From Caulobacter sp. X (lineage in GTDB: Bacteria; Pseudomonadota; Alphaproteobacteria; Caulobacterales; Caulobacteraceae): a stretch of 64,000 nucleotides of DNA. Where the stretch lies: assembly GCF_002742635.1 (NCBI RefSeq), contig NZ_PEGF01000001.1:2170001-2234000 (forward strand). The letters run 5' to 3'. This document shows, in pieces, positions 47,388-54,467 of the stretch. Under the pieces are notes generated by a model. The model ran no database searches, had not been told where the DNA came from, and worked only from the letters and a program-made list of their open reading frames with translations. A program made the position numbers and the translations under genes. The first letter of the stretch is position 1. Every line of letters begins with the position of its first letter.

Positions 47388-47588
47388 CTAGGGAGCCCAG
47401 GACGTGGTGATATCGGCGCGGGCCAATGCGGCGGCGCGATGATTGAAGCCCATCACGGTGGCGGCGGAGATCGCGCTGGCGGCGATCACGGCCAGGGCCA
47501 TGAGCCGCGTACGCGTGCGGCGCTGACGCTCGGTGAGCGCTTGGACAAAAACCGTTCCGCCATGCTGGGCCTGATAGGTCCGGATCAC
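47388..47588 (-). CDS. Small membrane protein, first gene of a SigT-type unit
   Basis: 66 residues from GTG 47588 (GGGGAG at seven bases). A charged N-terminus (RTYQAQHGGTVFVQALTERQ, RRTRTR) is followed by one hydrophobic helix (LMALAVIAASAISAATVMGF). A longer frame starting at 47636 is excluded because the SigT promoter's start point would lie downstream of that codon. Family not recognised. 23 bases before the next gene. Confidence 0.72.
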   Translation of the reverse strand: MIRTYQAQHGGTVFVQALTERQRRTRTRLMALAVIAASAISAATVMGFNHRAAALARADITTSWAP

Positions 47589-47634
47589 GACGCAGCTCCC
47601 CAAATGCGACGGCCCTCTCGCCGCCTGGAAAGTC

Positions 47635-47659
47635 AACGCCTCCCCTACCCAGCTGTTCC
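47635..47659 (-). promoter_or_regulatory. SigT promoter for the two small membrane genes
   Basis: Minus strand: GGAAC (47659-47655) and CGTT (47638-47635), spacer 16; start near 47628, about 40 bases before GTG 47588. Confidence 0.82.
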
Positions 47660-47861
47660 CGCGCGGCGGCCGTGCGGGGGAATGCGAAAAAAATCGCGCC
47701 TAGCGGGAACTCTTTTTGATACGCGCCGTTTTCATCTTCGCGAAGGCGGCGACGCCCCCCCGACTTGAGGCTGGCGCAAGCCAGCCTGCCGCCTTCGCAC
47801 CCCCCTTTGTTGATGCGAACTCAGGCGGACCGGCTATCCGGCCCGCCCTTCTTCGTTCAAC

Positions 47862-48323
47862 TCAGCGGGTGGGCGGCGCGAGATCGAAGATGATGTCAGC
47901 GCGTCGGCGCAATGGCGCGGCGACGCCCGAAGACGCAGCGCCCACGTCGCCCAAGGCCGCGAGATCGAAATCCGCCTTGCCAAATCCATGCGCCGCCAAG
48001 GCGCTGGACACGGTGTCGGCCCGGCGCTTGGAAAGCGCCAGATTGGCTTGCGACGCGCCCACCGCATCGGCCAGTCCGACAACCCTCACGCCGCGGACCT
48101 GACAGCCCCGAGCCTGCGCTCGAGCGCCGGCCAGGACCATTCTAGCCTCAGGCGTCAGGGCGGCGCTGTCCTGGTCGAAATAGATCGATGACGTGAAGCC
48201 AGCGCAGCTCGGGCCCGCCGCCGCGACAGGCTTCTTCAGGTTCCGCCAAGGGCCAGCGGTCTCGGCGCAGGCCGCCAGCGACAGAGCGGCGGCGATCAAA
48301 ATGGCGGCGTTCGTCGTCTTCAT
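47862..48323 (-). CDS. OmpA-C-like lipoprotein
   Basis: 153 residues. Signal MKTTNAAILIAAALSLAAC gives a lipobox Cys at residue 19. The mature part is an OmpA/Pal peptidoglycan-binding domain (SIYFDQDSAALTPEARMVLA; VRVVGLADAVGASQANLALS; KRRADTVSSAL). It should anchor the outer membrane to the cell wall. ATG 48323 has GGAGGG upstream. A GC-rich hairpin without T-run follows the stop (about 47826-47848). No SigT box precedes it directly, and a terminator separates it from the next upstream gene, so it has its own promoter. Confidence 0.85.
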   Translation of the reverse strand: MKTTNAAILIAAALSLAACAETAGPWRNLKKPVAAAGPSCAGFTSSIYFDQDSAALTPEARMVLAGARAQARGCQVRGVRVVGLADAVGASQANLALSKRRADTVSSALAAHGFGKADFDLAALGDVGAASSGVAAPLRRRADIIFDLAPPTR

Positions 48324-48350
48324 GGTTCCCTCCTCCAGATGCGCGAGCAC

Positions 48351-48380
48351 GAAAAAGGCGACCGGCCGGACCGATCGCCT
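48351..48380 (-). terminator. Rho-independent terminator after the glycine-zipper gene
   Basis: Stem AGGCGATCGG / CCGGTCGCCT in minus-strand sense (one mismatch), then TTTTTC; lies between the glycine-zipper gene and the OmpA-like gene. Confidence 0.78.
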
Positions 48381-48404
48381 TTCGATGAACCAAGCCGCCC
48401 CGCC

Positions 48405-48749
48405 CTAGTAGCGGGGGGCGCCGTCTTCCCAATAGTAACGGCCGCTGCGGGAGTCGTAGTAGTAATAGCGCCCCGCGCGCTCGTCATAATACTGGCGGCG
48501 ATTGACCGAATTGGCGCCGCAGCCGCCGTCCTCCCGGCAGCCCTTGACCGCGCCGACCGTGCCGCCCAGGGCCGCGCCCACGGCCGCGCCGGTGCTGGCG
48601 CTGCCGCCGCCGACATTGTTGCCGATCACCGCGCCCGCGAGCGCGCCGAGCGCCGCGCCTCCGGCGGCGTTGCGCTCCACATTGCCGGTCGAGGTGCACG
48701 CCGCGGCGAGCACACCCACGCCCATCAGGGCGATCATGGTCGTCTTCAT
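48405..48749 (-). CDS. Glycine-zipper lipoprotein
   Basis: 114 residues. Signal with lipobox (MKTTMIALMGVGVLAAAC; acyl Cys at 18), then a glycine-zipper pair (AAGGAALGALAGAVIGNNVG; TGAAVGAALGGTVGAVKG), two Cys (CREDGGC) and a Tyr/Arg-rich tail (RQYYDERAGRYYYYDSRSGR). Such Rickettsia-17kDa-like proteins sit in the outer membrane. ATG 48749 follows GGAGAGCC. A perfect SigT-type promoter lies upstream at 48787-48811. Confidence 0.85.
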   Translation of the reverse strand: MKTTMIALMGVGVLAAACTSTGNVERNAAGGAALGALAGAVIGNNVGGGSASTGAAVGAALGGTVGAVKGCREDGGCGANSVNRRQYYDERAGRYYYYDSRSGRYYWEDGAPRY

Positions 48750-48786
48750 CTTGGCTCTCCGTTCCGAGCTTGTCCCCTGCCCGACA

Positions 48787-48811
48787 AACGGCCACCGTCC
48801 GGGAGGGTTCC
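48787..48811 (-). promoter_or_regulatory. SigT promoter for the glycine-zipper lipoprotein gene
   Basis: Minus strand: GGAAC (48811-48807) and CGTT (48790-48787), spacer 16. Nine bases separate it from the divergent promoter's GGAAC. Confidence 0.83.
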
Positions 48812-48820
48812 GTGCGAAGC

Positions 48821-48846
48821 GGAACCATGGCCGCTTCCAGGCCGTT
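48821..48846 (+). promoter_or_regulatory. SigT promoter for the lipid kinase-phosphoesterase pair
   Basis: Plus strand: GGAAC (48821-48825) and CGTT (48843-48846), spacer 17; start near 48853, 27 bases before the GTG at 48880. Confidence 0.8.
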
Positions 48847-48879
48847 GGGTCGGCGAGTTTCGCGAGACAGGGGGCGCCC

Positions 48880-49731
48880 GTGCGGCGGATCGATATCGTC
48901 GTCAACACCGCCTCGGGGTCGGTCGGCCCGGACGCGCCGGCCGTAGCCGAGCGCATGCTCGCCGAGCATGGTGTGAACGGGCGCGTCCACGCCCCTCAGA
49001 CCCATGAGCTGGCGATGTGCCTGCGGGACGTCATCGACTCCGCGCCGGACGCCGTCCTGGTCCTCGCGGGCGACGGCACCGCGCGCGCCGCGGCCGAGTT
49101 GGCCGGGCCGGATGGACCGATGATCGCGCCCCTGCCCGGCGGGACCATGAACATGCTGCCCCACGCCCTCTACGGCGAGCGACCATGGCGAGATGTGATG
49201 GCTGACTGCCTGACGGCGGGCGAGGCGCGGATGATCTCGGGCGGCGAAGTCGGCGGCCGTCTGTTCTTTGTCGCCGCCATCCTGGGCAGCCCCGCCCTGT
49301 GGGCGACGGCGCGGGAGGCCGCGCGCGAAGGCCGCTTTGACCTGGCGGTCGCCCGGGCGCGACGAGCATTCCAGCGCGCGTTTTCGGGCCGGCTGCGCTT
49401 TGTACTCGACGGACGCCCCAAGCAGCGGGCCGAGGCGCTCACCTTGATGTGTCCGCTAGTGTCGACCGCCTTGGACGCGGAAGAACGGGCTCTGGAAGCC
49501 GCGGCCCTGGATCCTTCAAGCGCGCTGGACGTCTTTCGCCTCGGCTTCAACGCCGCCCGCGGCCAGTGGCGCGAAGACCCGTCGGTCTCCGTCGGCCGTT
49601 GCCGAACCGGCCGGGTCTGGGCGGGCGGGCGCATTCCGGCGATCCTGGACGGCGAGCCGGCGCGTTTCGATCCCAAGGTCTCGATCCGCTTCCGTCCGAA
49701 GGCGTTCCGCGCTCTGGTTCCTCCCGCATGA
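48880..49731 (+). CDS. Diacylglycerol/sphingosine kinase-like lipid kinase
   Basis: 283 residues from GTG 48880 (AGGGGG upstream). DAGK catalytic domain: RRIDIVVNTASGSVGPDAPA, VLVLAGDGTARAAAELAG and the substrate/ATP-loop PLPGGTMNMLPHALYG. It would phosphorylate diacylglycerol or a sphingoid-type lipid at the inner membrane (Caulobacter makes glycosphingolipids; link not established). Behind a perfect SigT-type promoter; its stop overlaps the phosphoesterase start. Confidence 0.88.
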   Translation: MRRIDIVVNTASGSVGPDAPAVAERMLAEHGVNGRVHAPQTHELAMCLRDVIDSAPDAVLVLAGDGTARAAAELAGPDGPMIAPLPGGTMNMLPHALYGERPWRDVMADCLTAGEARMISGGEVGGRLFFVAAILGSPALWATAREAAREGRFDLAVARARRAFQRAFSGRLRFVLDGRPKQRAEALTLMCPLVSTALDAEERALEAAALDPSSALDVFRLGFNAARGQWREDPSVSVGRCRTGRVWAGGRIPAILDGEPARFDPKVSIRFRPKAFRALVPPA

Positions 49732-50513
49732 AGCTGGTCCAGGTCTCGGACATCCATTTCGGCGGCGAGAACCGCAAGGCCGTGGAGGCCGCGACGCAGC
49801 GGATCCACGAAGAGGCGCCCGATCTGGTCGTCGTCGCCGGCGATCTCACGCTCGATGGCAAGACATCGGAGTTCAATGCGGCGGCGGCGTGGATCGATAG
49901 CCTTCCGCGACCGACGCTGGTCGTTCCCGGCAATCACGACACGCCCTTCGTGGGGCCAAGCGAACTTTGGGTCCGGTTCACGCGTCCCTGGCGGCGGTTC
50001 AAGGATCGGTTCGGACCGGAGGACGGTGTGGACTGGCGCGGACCCGGCCTCACCGTCACGTCCCTCAACACGGCGCGCGCCGCCCAGCTGCGTTGGAACT
50101 GGTCCAAGGGCGCGGTTTCGCGAAGCCAGATCCGCCGCGTCGTTGACGTCCTGAAGGCCGCCCCCTCGAACGATTTGAAGGTGGTGGTCTGCCATCATCC
50201 GCTGATGGAGGTCCTGGGCGGACCGATGACGGCGAGGGTCCGCGGCGGCGTCGACGCCGCCAACCGCCTCGTCGAGGCCGGCGCTGACATCGTGCTGTCG
50301 GGTCACATTCACCTGCCGTTCGTGACCGCAATTCCATTCGGCGACGGCAAGGCTCAGCTGGTCGGCTCCGGCACCCTGTCCCTGCGCGAGCGCGGCGCCG
50401 CGCCGGGCTTCAACGTCATCGACGCGGATTCGGGCTGCGTCCGGGTGACGGCCCTGGCCTATGAGCGCGGCCGCTTCGAGGTCTGGCGCACCTGGGCGTT
50501 CGATCGGCGCTAA
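49728..50513 (+). CDS. Cyclic-nucleotide phosphodiesterase-like metallophosphoesterase
   Basis: 261 residues. Calcineurin-like motifs VSDIHFG, VVAGDLT, PGNHD, CHHP and LSGHIHLP show an intact dinuclear metal site of the CpdA/Icc type. It could hydrolyse a cyclic nucleotide, a phospholipid headgroup or a UDP-lipid. It overlaps the lipid kinase by four bases, and both are under one SigT-type promoter, suggesting a shared lipid substrate or opposing activities. Confidence 0.88.
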   Translation: MKLVQVSDIHFGGENRKAVEAATQRIHEEAPDLVVVAGDLTLDGKTSEFNAAAAWIDSLPRPTLVVPGNHDTPFVGPSELWVRFTRPWRRFKDRFGPEDGVDWRGPGLTVTSLNTARAAQLRWNWSKGAVSRSQIRRVVDVLKAAPSNDLKVVVCHHPLMEVLGGPMTARVRGGVDAANRLVEAGADIVLSGHIHLPFVTAIPFGDGKAQLVGSGTLSLRERGAAPGFNVIDADSGCVRVTALAYERGRFEVWRTWAFDRR

Positions 50514-50546
50514 AAAGCAAAACGGCGCGACCCGAAGGCCGCGCCG
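50514..50546 (-). terminator. Terminator of the DUF1328 gene, possibly bidirectional
   Basis: Stem CGGCGCG / CGCGCCG with extra inner pairs, loop CGAA, trailed in minus-strand sense by TTTTGCTTTTT. It lies between the convergent phosphoesterase and DUF1328 genes. Confidence 0.8.
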
Positions 50547-50571
50547 GTCGAATGCTTGATAGGCGTCTTCG

Positions 50572-50745
50572 CTAGGGAGCGCGCCGTCCCCTGAACAGGT
50601 GGCTGACCAGCGACACCAGGAACAGGATCAGGAAAACATAGAACAGGATCTTGGCGATCCCCATCGCCGCGCCCGCGATGCTGGTGAAGCCCAGCAGGGC
50701 GGCGATCAGGGCGATCACCAGGAAGGTCAGAGCCCAGTTCAGCAT
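50572..50745 (-). CDS. DUF1328 small hydrophobic protein
   Basis: 57 residues: [20 protein letters not shown], then [20 protein letters not shown] is a two-helix DUF1328/YtjA protein of the inner membrane, widespread and of unknown function, often stress-induced. GGAGAGG precedes the ATG. A perfect SigT-type promoter lies at 50823-50848. Confidence 0.9.
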   Translation of the reverse strand: MLNWALTFLVIALIAALLGFTSIAGAAMGIAKILFYVFLILFLVSLVSHLFRGRRAP

Positions 50746-50822
50746 TGGCCTCTCCGGATTGGCCCGGCGGATCGCCGGGGCGGATTGTCGGTCATCGAGC
50801 CCTTATGGCCTCGCTTCCTGAC

Positions 50823-50848
50823 AACGCGCCCGGCGCGCCGGACGTTCC
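50823..50848 (-). promoter_or_regulatory. SigT promoter for the DUF1328 gene
   Basis: Minus strand: GGAAC (50848-50844) and CGTT (50826-50823), spacer 17; start near 50815. Lies directly after the sodB stop. Confidence 0.78.
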
Positions 50849-50859
50849 GGCGAGATCGA

Positions 50860-51477
50860 CTATTCCGGAGCCGGATAAGCCCAGCCCTGGGCGCCGGCCT
50901 TGGCGGCGGCGTACTGGCTGTCGGCCAGAGTCCAGTTGACCAGGTTGTCGAAGAAGGCTTCCAGGAAGGCCTTCCGCAGGTTCTGATAGTCCAGATAGTA
51001 GGCGTGCTCCCAGACATCGGCGACCAGCAGCGCCGTGAGGCCTTGGGTCACTGGGCTCTCGGCGTCGTGGGTCGAGATGATCTTCAGCGCGCCCGAGGCG
51101 TCCGAGACCAGCCACACCCAGCCCGAGCCGAAGTGGCCGATACCTTCGGCGACGAACTTTTCCTTCAGCTCGGCCAGGCCGCCGAAGGTGCTGTCGATGG
51201 CCGCGGCGAGTTCCACGCCCGGCGCGGTCTTGGTCGGGCTCATGCCGTCCCAGAAGAAGGCGTGGTTCCAGGCCTGCGCGGCGTTGTTGAACACCTTGCC
51301 CGGACCGGCGGACTTGATCACCGCTTCCAGCGAGCCCTGGTCGTCGCCGTTCAGCAGGCCGTTCAGGGCCGTGACATAGGCGGCATGGTGCTTGTCATGG
51401 TGGAAGTGGAGCGTGTTGGCGGAGATGGTCGGCTCCAGCGCGTCGTAGGCGTAGGGCAGGTCCGGCAGCTTGTACAT
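50860..51477 (-). CDS. sodB: Iron superoxide dismutase
   Basis: 205 residues. Metal ligands in HFHHDKHHAAYV, AAQAWNHAFFWDGM and DVWEHAYYLDYQN, with the Fe-type AAQAWNHAFFW and GSGWVWLV. It converts superoxide to hydrogen peroxide in the cytosol. ATG 51477 is set by GGAG at the right spacing; a perfect inverted repeat (51487-51504) sits immediately upstream. No SigT-type box in the correct orientation lies in front of it. Confidence 0.96.
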   Translation of the reverse strand: MYKLPDLPYAYDALEPTISANTLHFHHDKHHAAYVTALNGLLNGDDQGSLEAVIKSAGPGKVFNNAAQAWNHAFFWDGMSPTKTAPGVELAAAIDSTFGGLAELKEKFVAEGIGHFGSGWVWLVSDASGALKIISTHDAESPVTQGLTALLVADVWEHAYYLDYQNLRKAFLEAFFDNLVNWTLADSQYAAAKAGAQGWAYPAPE

Positions 51478-51486
51478 GTTCACTCC

Positions 51487-51504
51487 ATGGGAAGGCGTTC
51501 CCAT
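51487..51504 (-). promoter_or_regulatory. Perfect inverted repeat in the sodB leader
   Basis: ATGGGAA-CGCC-TTCCCAT (minus-strand sense) ends 9 bases from the sodB start and abuts the Shine-Dalgarno GGAG. It may be an RNA hairpin that affects translation, or a repressor operator. Confidence 0.5.
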
Positions 51505-51634
51505 GAAGGGAGGAGCGGGAACGCGACGAGGCATCTAGAGGCGCCGGCGCGAAAGTGTAAGTCGCCAGACGCATGATCTTGGTCAAATTTTAGAGATAAA
51601 TTCCCTTTGAAACTTGGGGTTTCCGGCGCCTCAA

Positions 51635-51675
51635 AAAGACATCGCCGCCGCCAGAGGGTACCGGCGGCGGCGATG
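51635..51675 (-). terminator. Terminator of the DUF883-membrane protein operon
   Basis: Thirteen-pair perfect stem CATCGCCGCCGCC / GGCGGCGGCGATG, loop of ten, then TCTTTTTGA in minus-strand sense, 20 bases after the gene ending at 51696. Confidence 0.9.
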
Positions 51676-51695
51676 CTGTGCTCGGGTCAATATCT

Positions 51696-52091
51696 TCAGC
51701 GCTGCGGCGGCTTGGGATCCAGGAAGGCCTTCGCCAGCGACGCCGTGAGCGTCGGATTCTTCAGCGCGATGATGCCGGCCGCCAGACCGATGCCCAGCGA
51801 CATCAGGGGACGTTCCCGGACGATATCGACAACCTTGCCGGTCAGGTCGAATCCGCCTTGCGGAATCTCCTGCTGGCTGGTGCGACGGTTCTCGACCTTG
51901 CGCGCGGCGATCATACCGGCGATCGCGACGATCAGGGCCGCGACGGCGGCGACGATGGCTGACGCCCCGGCGGCGCCAACCCGCGGCAGCAGGATCGCGT
52001 ACAGCGCGAAGGCGGCGGAAACGACGCTGACAGCGGCGGCGGCGGCGATCGCCGCGGCCGCCGCCAGGGTCATGAGGGTTTTCTCGAACAT
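51696..52091 (-). CDS. Phage-holin-III-like membrane protein
   Basis: 131 residues. Two hydrophobic helices (LAAAAAIAAAAAVSVVSAAF and SAIVAAVAALIVAIAGMIAA) then a cytoplasmic segment ending SLGIGLAAGIIALKNPTLTA. This resembles the phage_holin_3_6/YqjE family, which is commonly encoded with DUF883 proteins, as here. Function unknown. ATG overlaps the DUF883 stop. Confidence 0.75.
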   Translation of the reverse strand: MFEKTLMTLAAAAAIAAAAAVSVVSAAFALYAILLPRVGAAGASAIVAAVAALIVAIAGMIAARKVENRRTSQQEIPQGGFDLTGKVVDIVRERPLMSLGIGLAAGIIALKNPTLTASLAKAFLDPKPPQR

Positions 52092-52441
52092 TACCGGTTG
52101 TTGCTACGGCCGCCAGCGATCAGCAGGCCGATCAGGACGCCGACGCCCACGCCCGCGAGGGTGGCGGTGATCGGGCGCTCACGCACGCGCTCGGAAACGT
52201 AACGCTGGGCTTCCTCGATCTGCTGGCCGGCGGTGTCGGTATAGGCGCGGCTTTGGGCGCGGAGGGTTTCGAAGCCTTCGGCGACCGACTTCTCAACGCG
52301 CTTGGCGGCCTCGGTCAACGAGACCCGGGCGGCGTTGGCGGCCTCGGCGAAGCTGCGCTCGGCGTGTTCCACGGCTTCCAGCGTCGCGCCCTTGGCCTTG
52401 TCGGCTTCCTTGGCGGCGGGATTCAGAGAATTGGCGGGCAT
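52091..52441 (-). CDS. DUF883 (ElaB/YqjD-like) membrane-anchored protein
   Basis: 116 residues. A long amphipathic helix (LEAVEHAERSFAEAANAARV to AYTDTAGQQIEEAQRYVSER) and a C-terminal transmembrane helix (PITATLAGVGVGVLIGLLIA) define DUF883. E. coli relatives are ribosome-binding stationary-phase proteins. ATG 52441 has AGGAG at six bases; the earlier ATG at 52447 directly abuts AGGAG. Behind a perfect SigT-type promoter. Confidence 0.88.
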   Translation of the reverse strand: MPANSLNPAAKEADKAKGATLEAVEHAERSFAEAANAARVSLTEAAKRVEKSVAEGFETLRAQSRAYTDTAGQQIEEAQRYVSERVRERPITATLAGVGVGVLIGLLIAGGRSNNR

Positions 52442-52496
52442 GGTCATCTCCTGTTCGCGACGCGACCGACCGGGACGCGGGAAGCGGCGTCCCGAC

Positions 52497-52522
52497 AACG
52501 CCGCACTCGTCGCTGCGGTTCC
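52497..52522 (-). promoter_or_regulatory. SigT promoter for the DUF883/holin-like operon
   Basis: Minus strand: GGAAC (52522-52518) and CGTT (52500-52497), spacer 17; start near 52489. Confidence 0.82.
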
Positions 52523-52625
52523 ACGATACTCAAGGACCCCAAGCTTCACCACTCGAATCCGCCTGCTTAAGGGCCCTGATTCAAAGGCGCTCGCGCCGGA
52601 CGCGAACCAAGTTTAAGGTCGAATC

Positions 52626-54464
52626 ATGGACGACGCCCCAATCGTCAGCGACGACCGCCAGGAAACCGCCCGCCTCAAGGCTTTGCGCGCGCTTGGAATT
52701 CTGGATGGCGAGGTGAATGAGCCGCGCCTCCTGCGGGTCGCGCGGCTTGCCTCCCGGCTGTTCGACGCGCCTAAGGCCGCCGTCGCGCTGGTCGACCAGG
52801 ACCGCATCTGGCGCAAGGCGTTCGTCGGCTATGCGGGTCCGGAAGCCCCTCGGTGCAACGACCTCGCCGACAAGGTGGTCTCGACCGGCAGAACAATCGA
52901 TCTGGCCGCGCCGATCCGCGACAGCCAAGGCCACATCCTGGGCGCGCTGGTCGTCGAGGGGCCGGGCGCGCATGGCCTGACCGCCGCTGAAGACCTTCAG
53001 GCGCTGGAGGATCTAGCGGACCTGGCGGCCGAGGTCCTGACGGCGAAGCCCGAGGGCGACAGAACGCTGGAGGGCGAACGCCTCAACCTCGCCATCACCG
53101 CGGCGGCGCTTGGCGAGTTCGAATGGGACATCAAGCGCGACGTCTTCAAGATCAGCCCTCGCCTAGCCAAGGTCGCCGGGATTGCGCCTGGCGTGATCCC
53201 GTCCGAAAACGGCGCGGCGCTGTTTCCCTACATCCACCCCGAAGATCGTGAGATCGCCCGCGAGACAATCAACAGGCAGCTCGCCGAGACCGGCCGCTAC
53301 AGCCTTGAATATCGCCGTCTTCCCGACGCGGACGGCCGAGCGGTCTGGTACCACGGGTCGGGCGTCATGCTGTTCGGCCCGGACCACGAGCCGACCTATC
53401 TGATCGGCGTTGTCCAGGATATCAGCGAGCGGAAGGCCGAGGAACAGCAACGCGAAGCCCTCGTCGCCGAGCTGGATCATAGGATCAAGAACCTGCTGGC
53501 GGTCGTCCAGTCGGTCGCCGCCCAGTCGGCGCGCAAGTCCGCCTCGCTTGACGTCTTCCTCAAGACATTCGCCGCGCGCCTGAAGTCGATGAGCTCGGCG
53601 CACGACCTGCTGAGCGCCGCCCGCTGGCGCGGCGCGACCCTGGCGCGGATCGCCGCCGCCGAGCTCGGCGGTCTCGCCCCCACCCAGACCCGCTGGGACG
53701 GCCCGGAGCTGTTCCTGACGCCGCGCGCCGCCGCGGCGCTGTCGCTGGCGCTGCACGAACTGGCGGTCAACGCCGTGCGCTACGGCTCGCTGTCGACCGA
53801 GAACGGCAAGGTCGAGGTGGTCTGGCGGCGGACGCCGGACGGCGGTTTCGCCCTTGAGTGGCTGGAGACCGGCGGGCCGCCCGCGGCGGCGCCGGCGACC
53901 AAGGGTTTTGGCGCCACGCTGATCGAGGATGTCGCCGGCCGCGAGCTGGGCGGCTCGGCCAAGATCAACTATCGCTCAAGCGGCGTCACCGCCATGATCG
54001 TCGGCGCGGCCGAGGCTCTGGCCGACGCGCCGCCGGTCGAACCGGTCAGCGCCGCTCCCGAACGGATCGTCGAGACCGTGGTGGCCGCCGACGAGACCGT
54101 GAGGCCGGGCGCCATCGCCGGACTCAAGGTGCTTATCGTCGAGGATTCGTTGCTGCTGGCCCTGGAGCTGGAAGCGGGCCTGGAGGACGCCGGCGTCGAG
54201 GTCGTGGGCTGCGCCGCCGAATTGGGCGAGGCGCTGTCGATGGTCGAGAAGGACTTTGACGTCGCGGTCTTGGACGCCGACCTGAACGGTCAGTCGGTCG
54301 CCCCCGTCGCCGAGATCCTGCGCAGCATGGGTCGTCCCTTCGTGTTCGCCACGGGCTATGCCGACAAGGCCGCGCCGATGGGCTTCGACGCCCCGATCGT
54401 GCGCAAGCCGTACAACGTTCACCAGATCGCCCGCGCCGTGGCCGGGGTCACGGGTCGGGCCTGA
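52626..54464 (+). CDS. HWE-family hybrid histidine kinase with GAF-like, PAS and receiver domains
   Basis: 612 residues, soluble. N-terminal GAF-like region (ILDGEVNEPRLLRVARLASR, then KAAVALVDQDRIW), a PAS domain with PAC (YRRLPDADGRAVWYHGSG), the HWE kinase dimerisation helix (ALVAELDHRIKNLLAVVQSV), HATPase with HELAVNAVRYGSLS and WLETGG, and a C-terminal receiver with VLDADLNGQ as phospho-Asp site. HWE kinases are known feeders of PhyR in alphaproteobacteria, so this one may act on the nearby stress pathway. No SigT-type box in front of it. GNAT gene follows after three bases. Confidence 0.9.
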   Translation: MDDAPIVSDDRQETARLKALRALGILDGEVNEPRLLRVARLASRLFDAPKAAVALVDQDRIWRKAFVGYAGPEAPRCNDLADKVVSTGRTIDLAAPIRDSQGHILGALVVEGPGAHGLTAAEDLQALEDLADLAAEVLTAKPEGDRTLEGERLNLAITAAALGEFEWDIKRDVFKISPRLAKVAGIAPGVIPSENGAALFPYIHPEDREIARETINRQLAETGRYSLEYRRLPDADGRAVWYHGSGVMLFGPDHEPTYLIGVVQDISERKAEEQQREALVAELDHRIKNLLAVVQSVAAQSARKSASLDVFLKTFAARLKSMSSAHDLLSAARWRGATLARIAAAELGGLAPTQTRWDGPELFLTPRAAAALSLALHELAVNAVRYGSLSTENGKVEVVWRRTPDGGFALEWLETGGPPAAAPATKGFGATLIEDVAGRELGGSAKINYRSSGVTAMIVGAAEALADAPPVEPVSAAPERIVETVVAADETVRPGAIAGLKVLIVEDSLLLALELEAGLEDAGVEVVGCAAELGEALSMVEKDFDVAVLDADLNGQSVAPVAEILRSMGRPFVFATGYADKAAPMGFDAPIVRKPYNVHQIARAVAGVTGRA

Positions 54465-54467
54465 GCC

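Noticed and set aside
51495..51524. GTTCC and GGAACG elements upstream of sodB
   Set aside because: Order and orientation are wrong for a SigT promoter reading toward sodB; the spacing does not fit.
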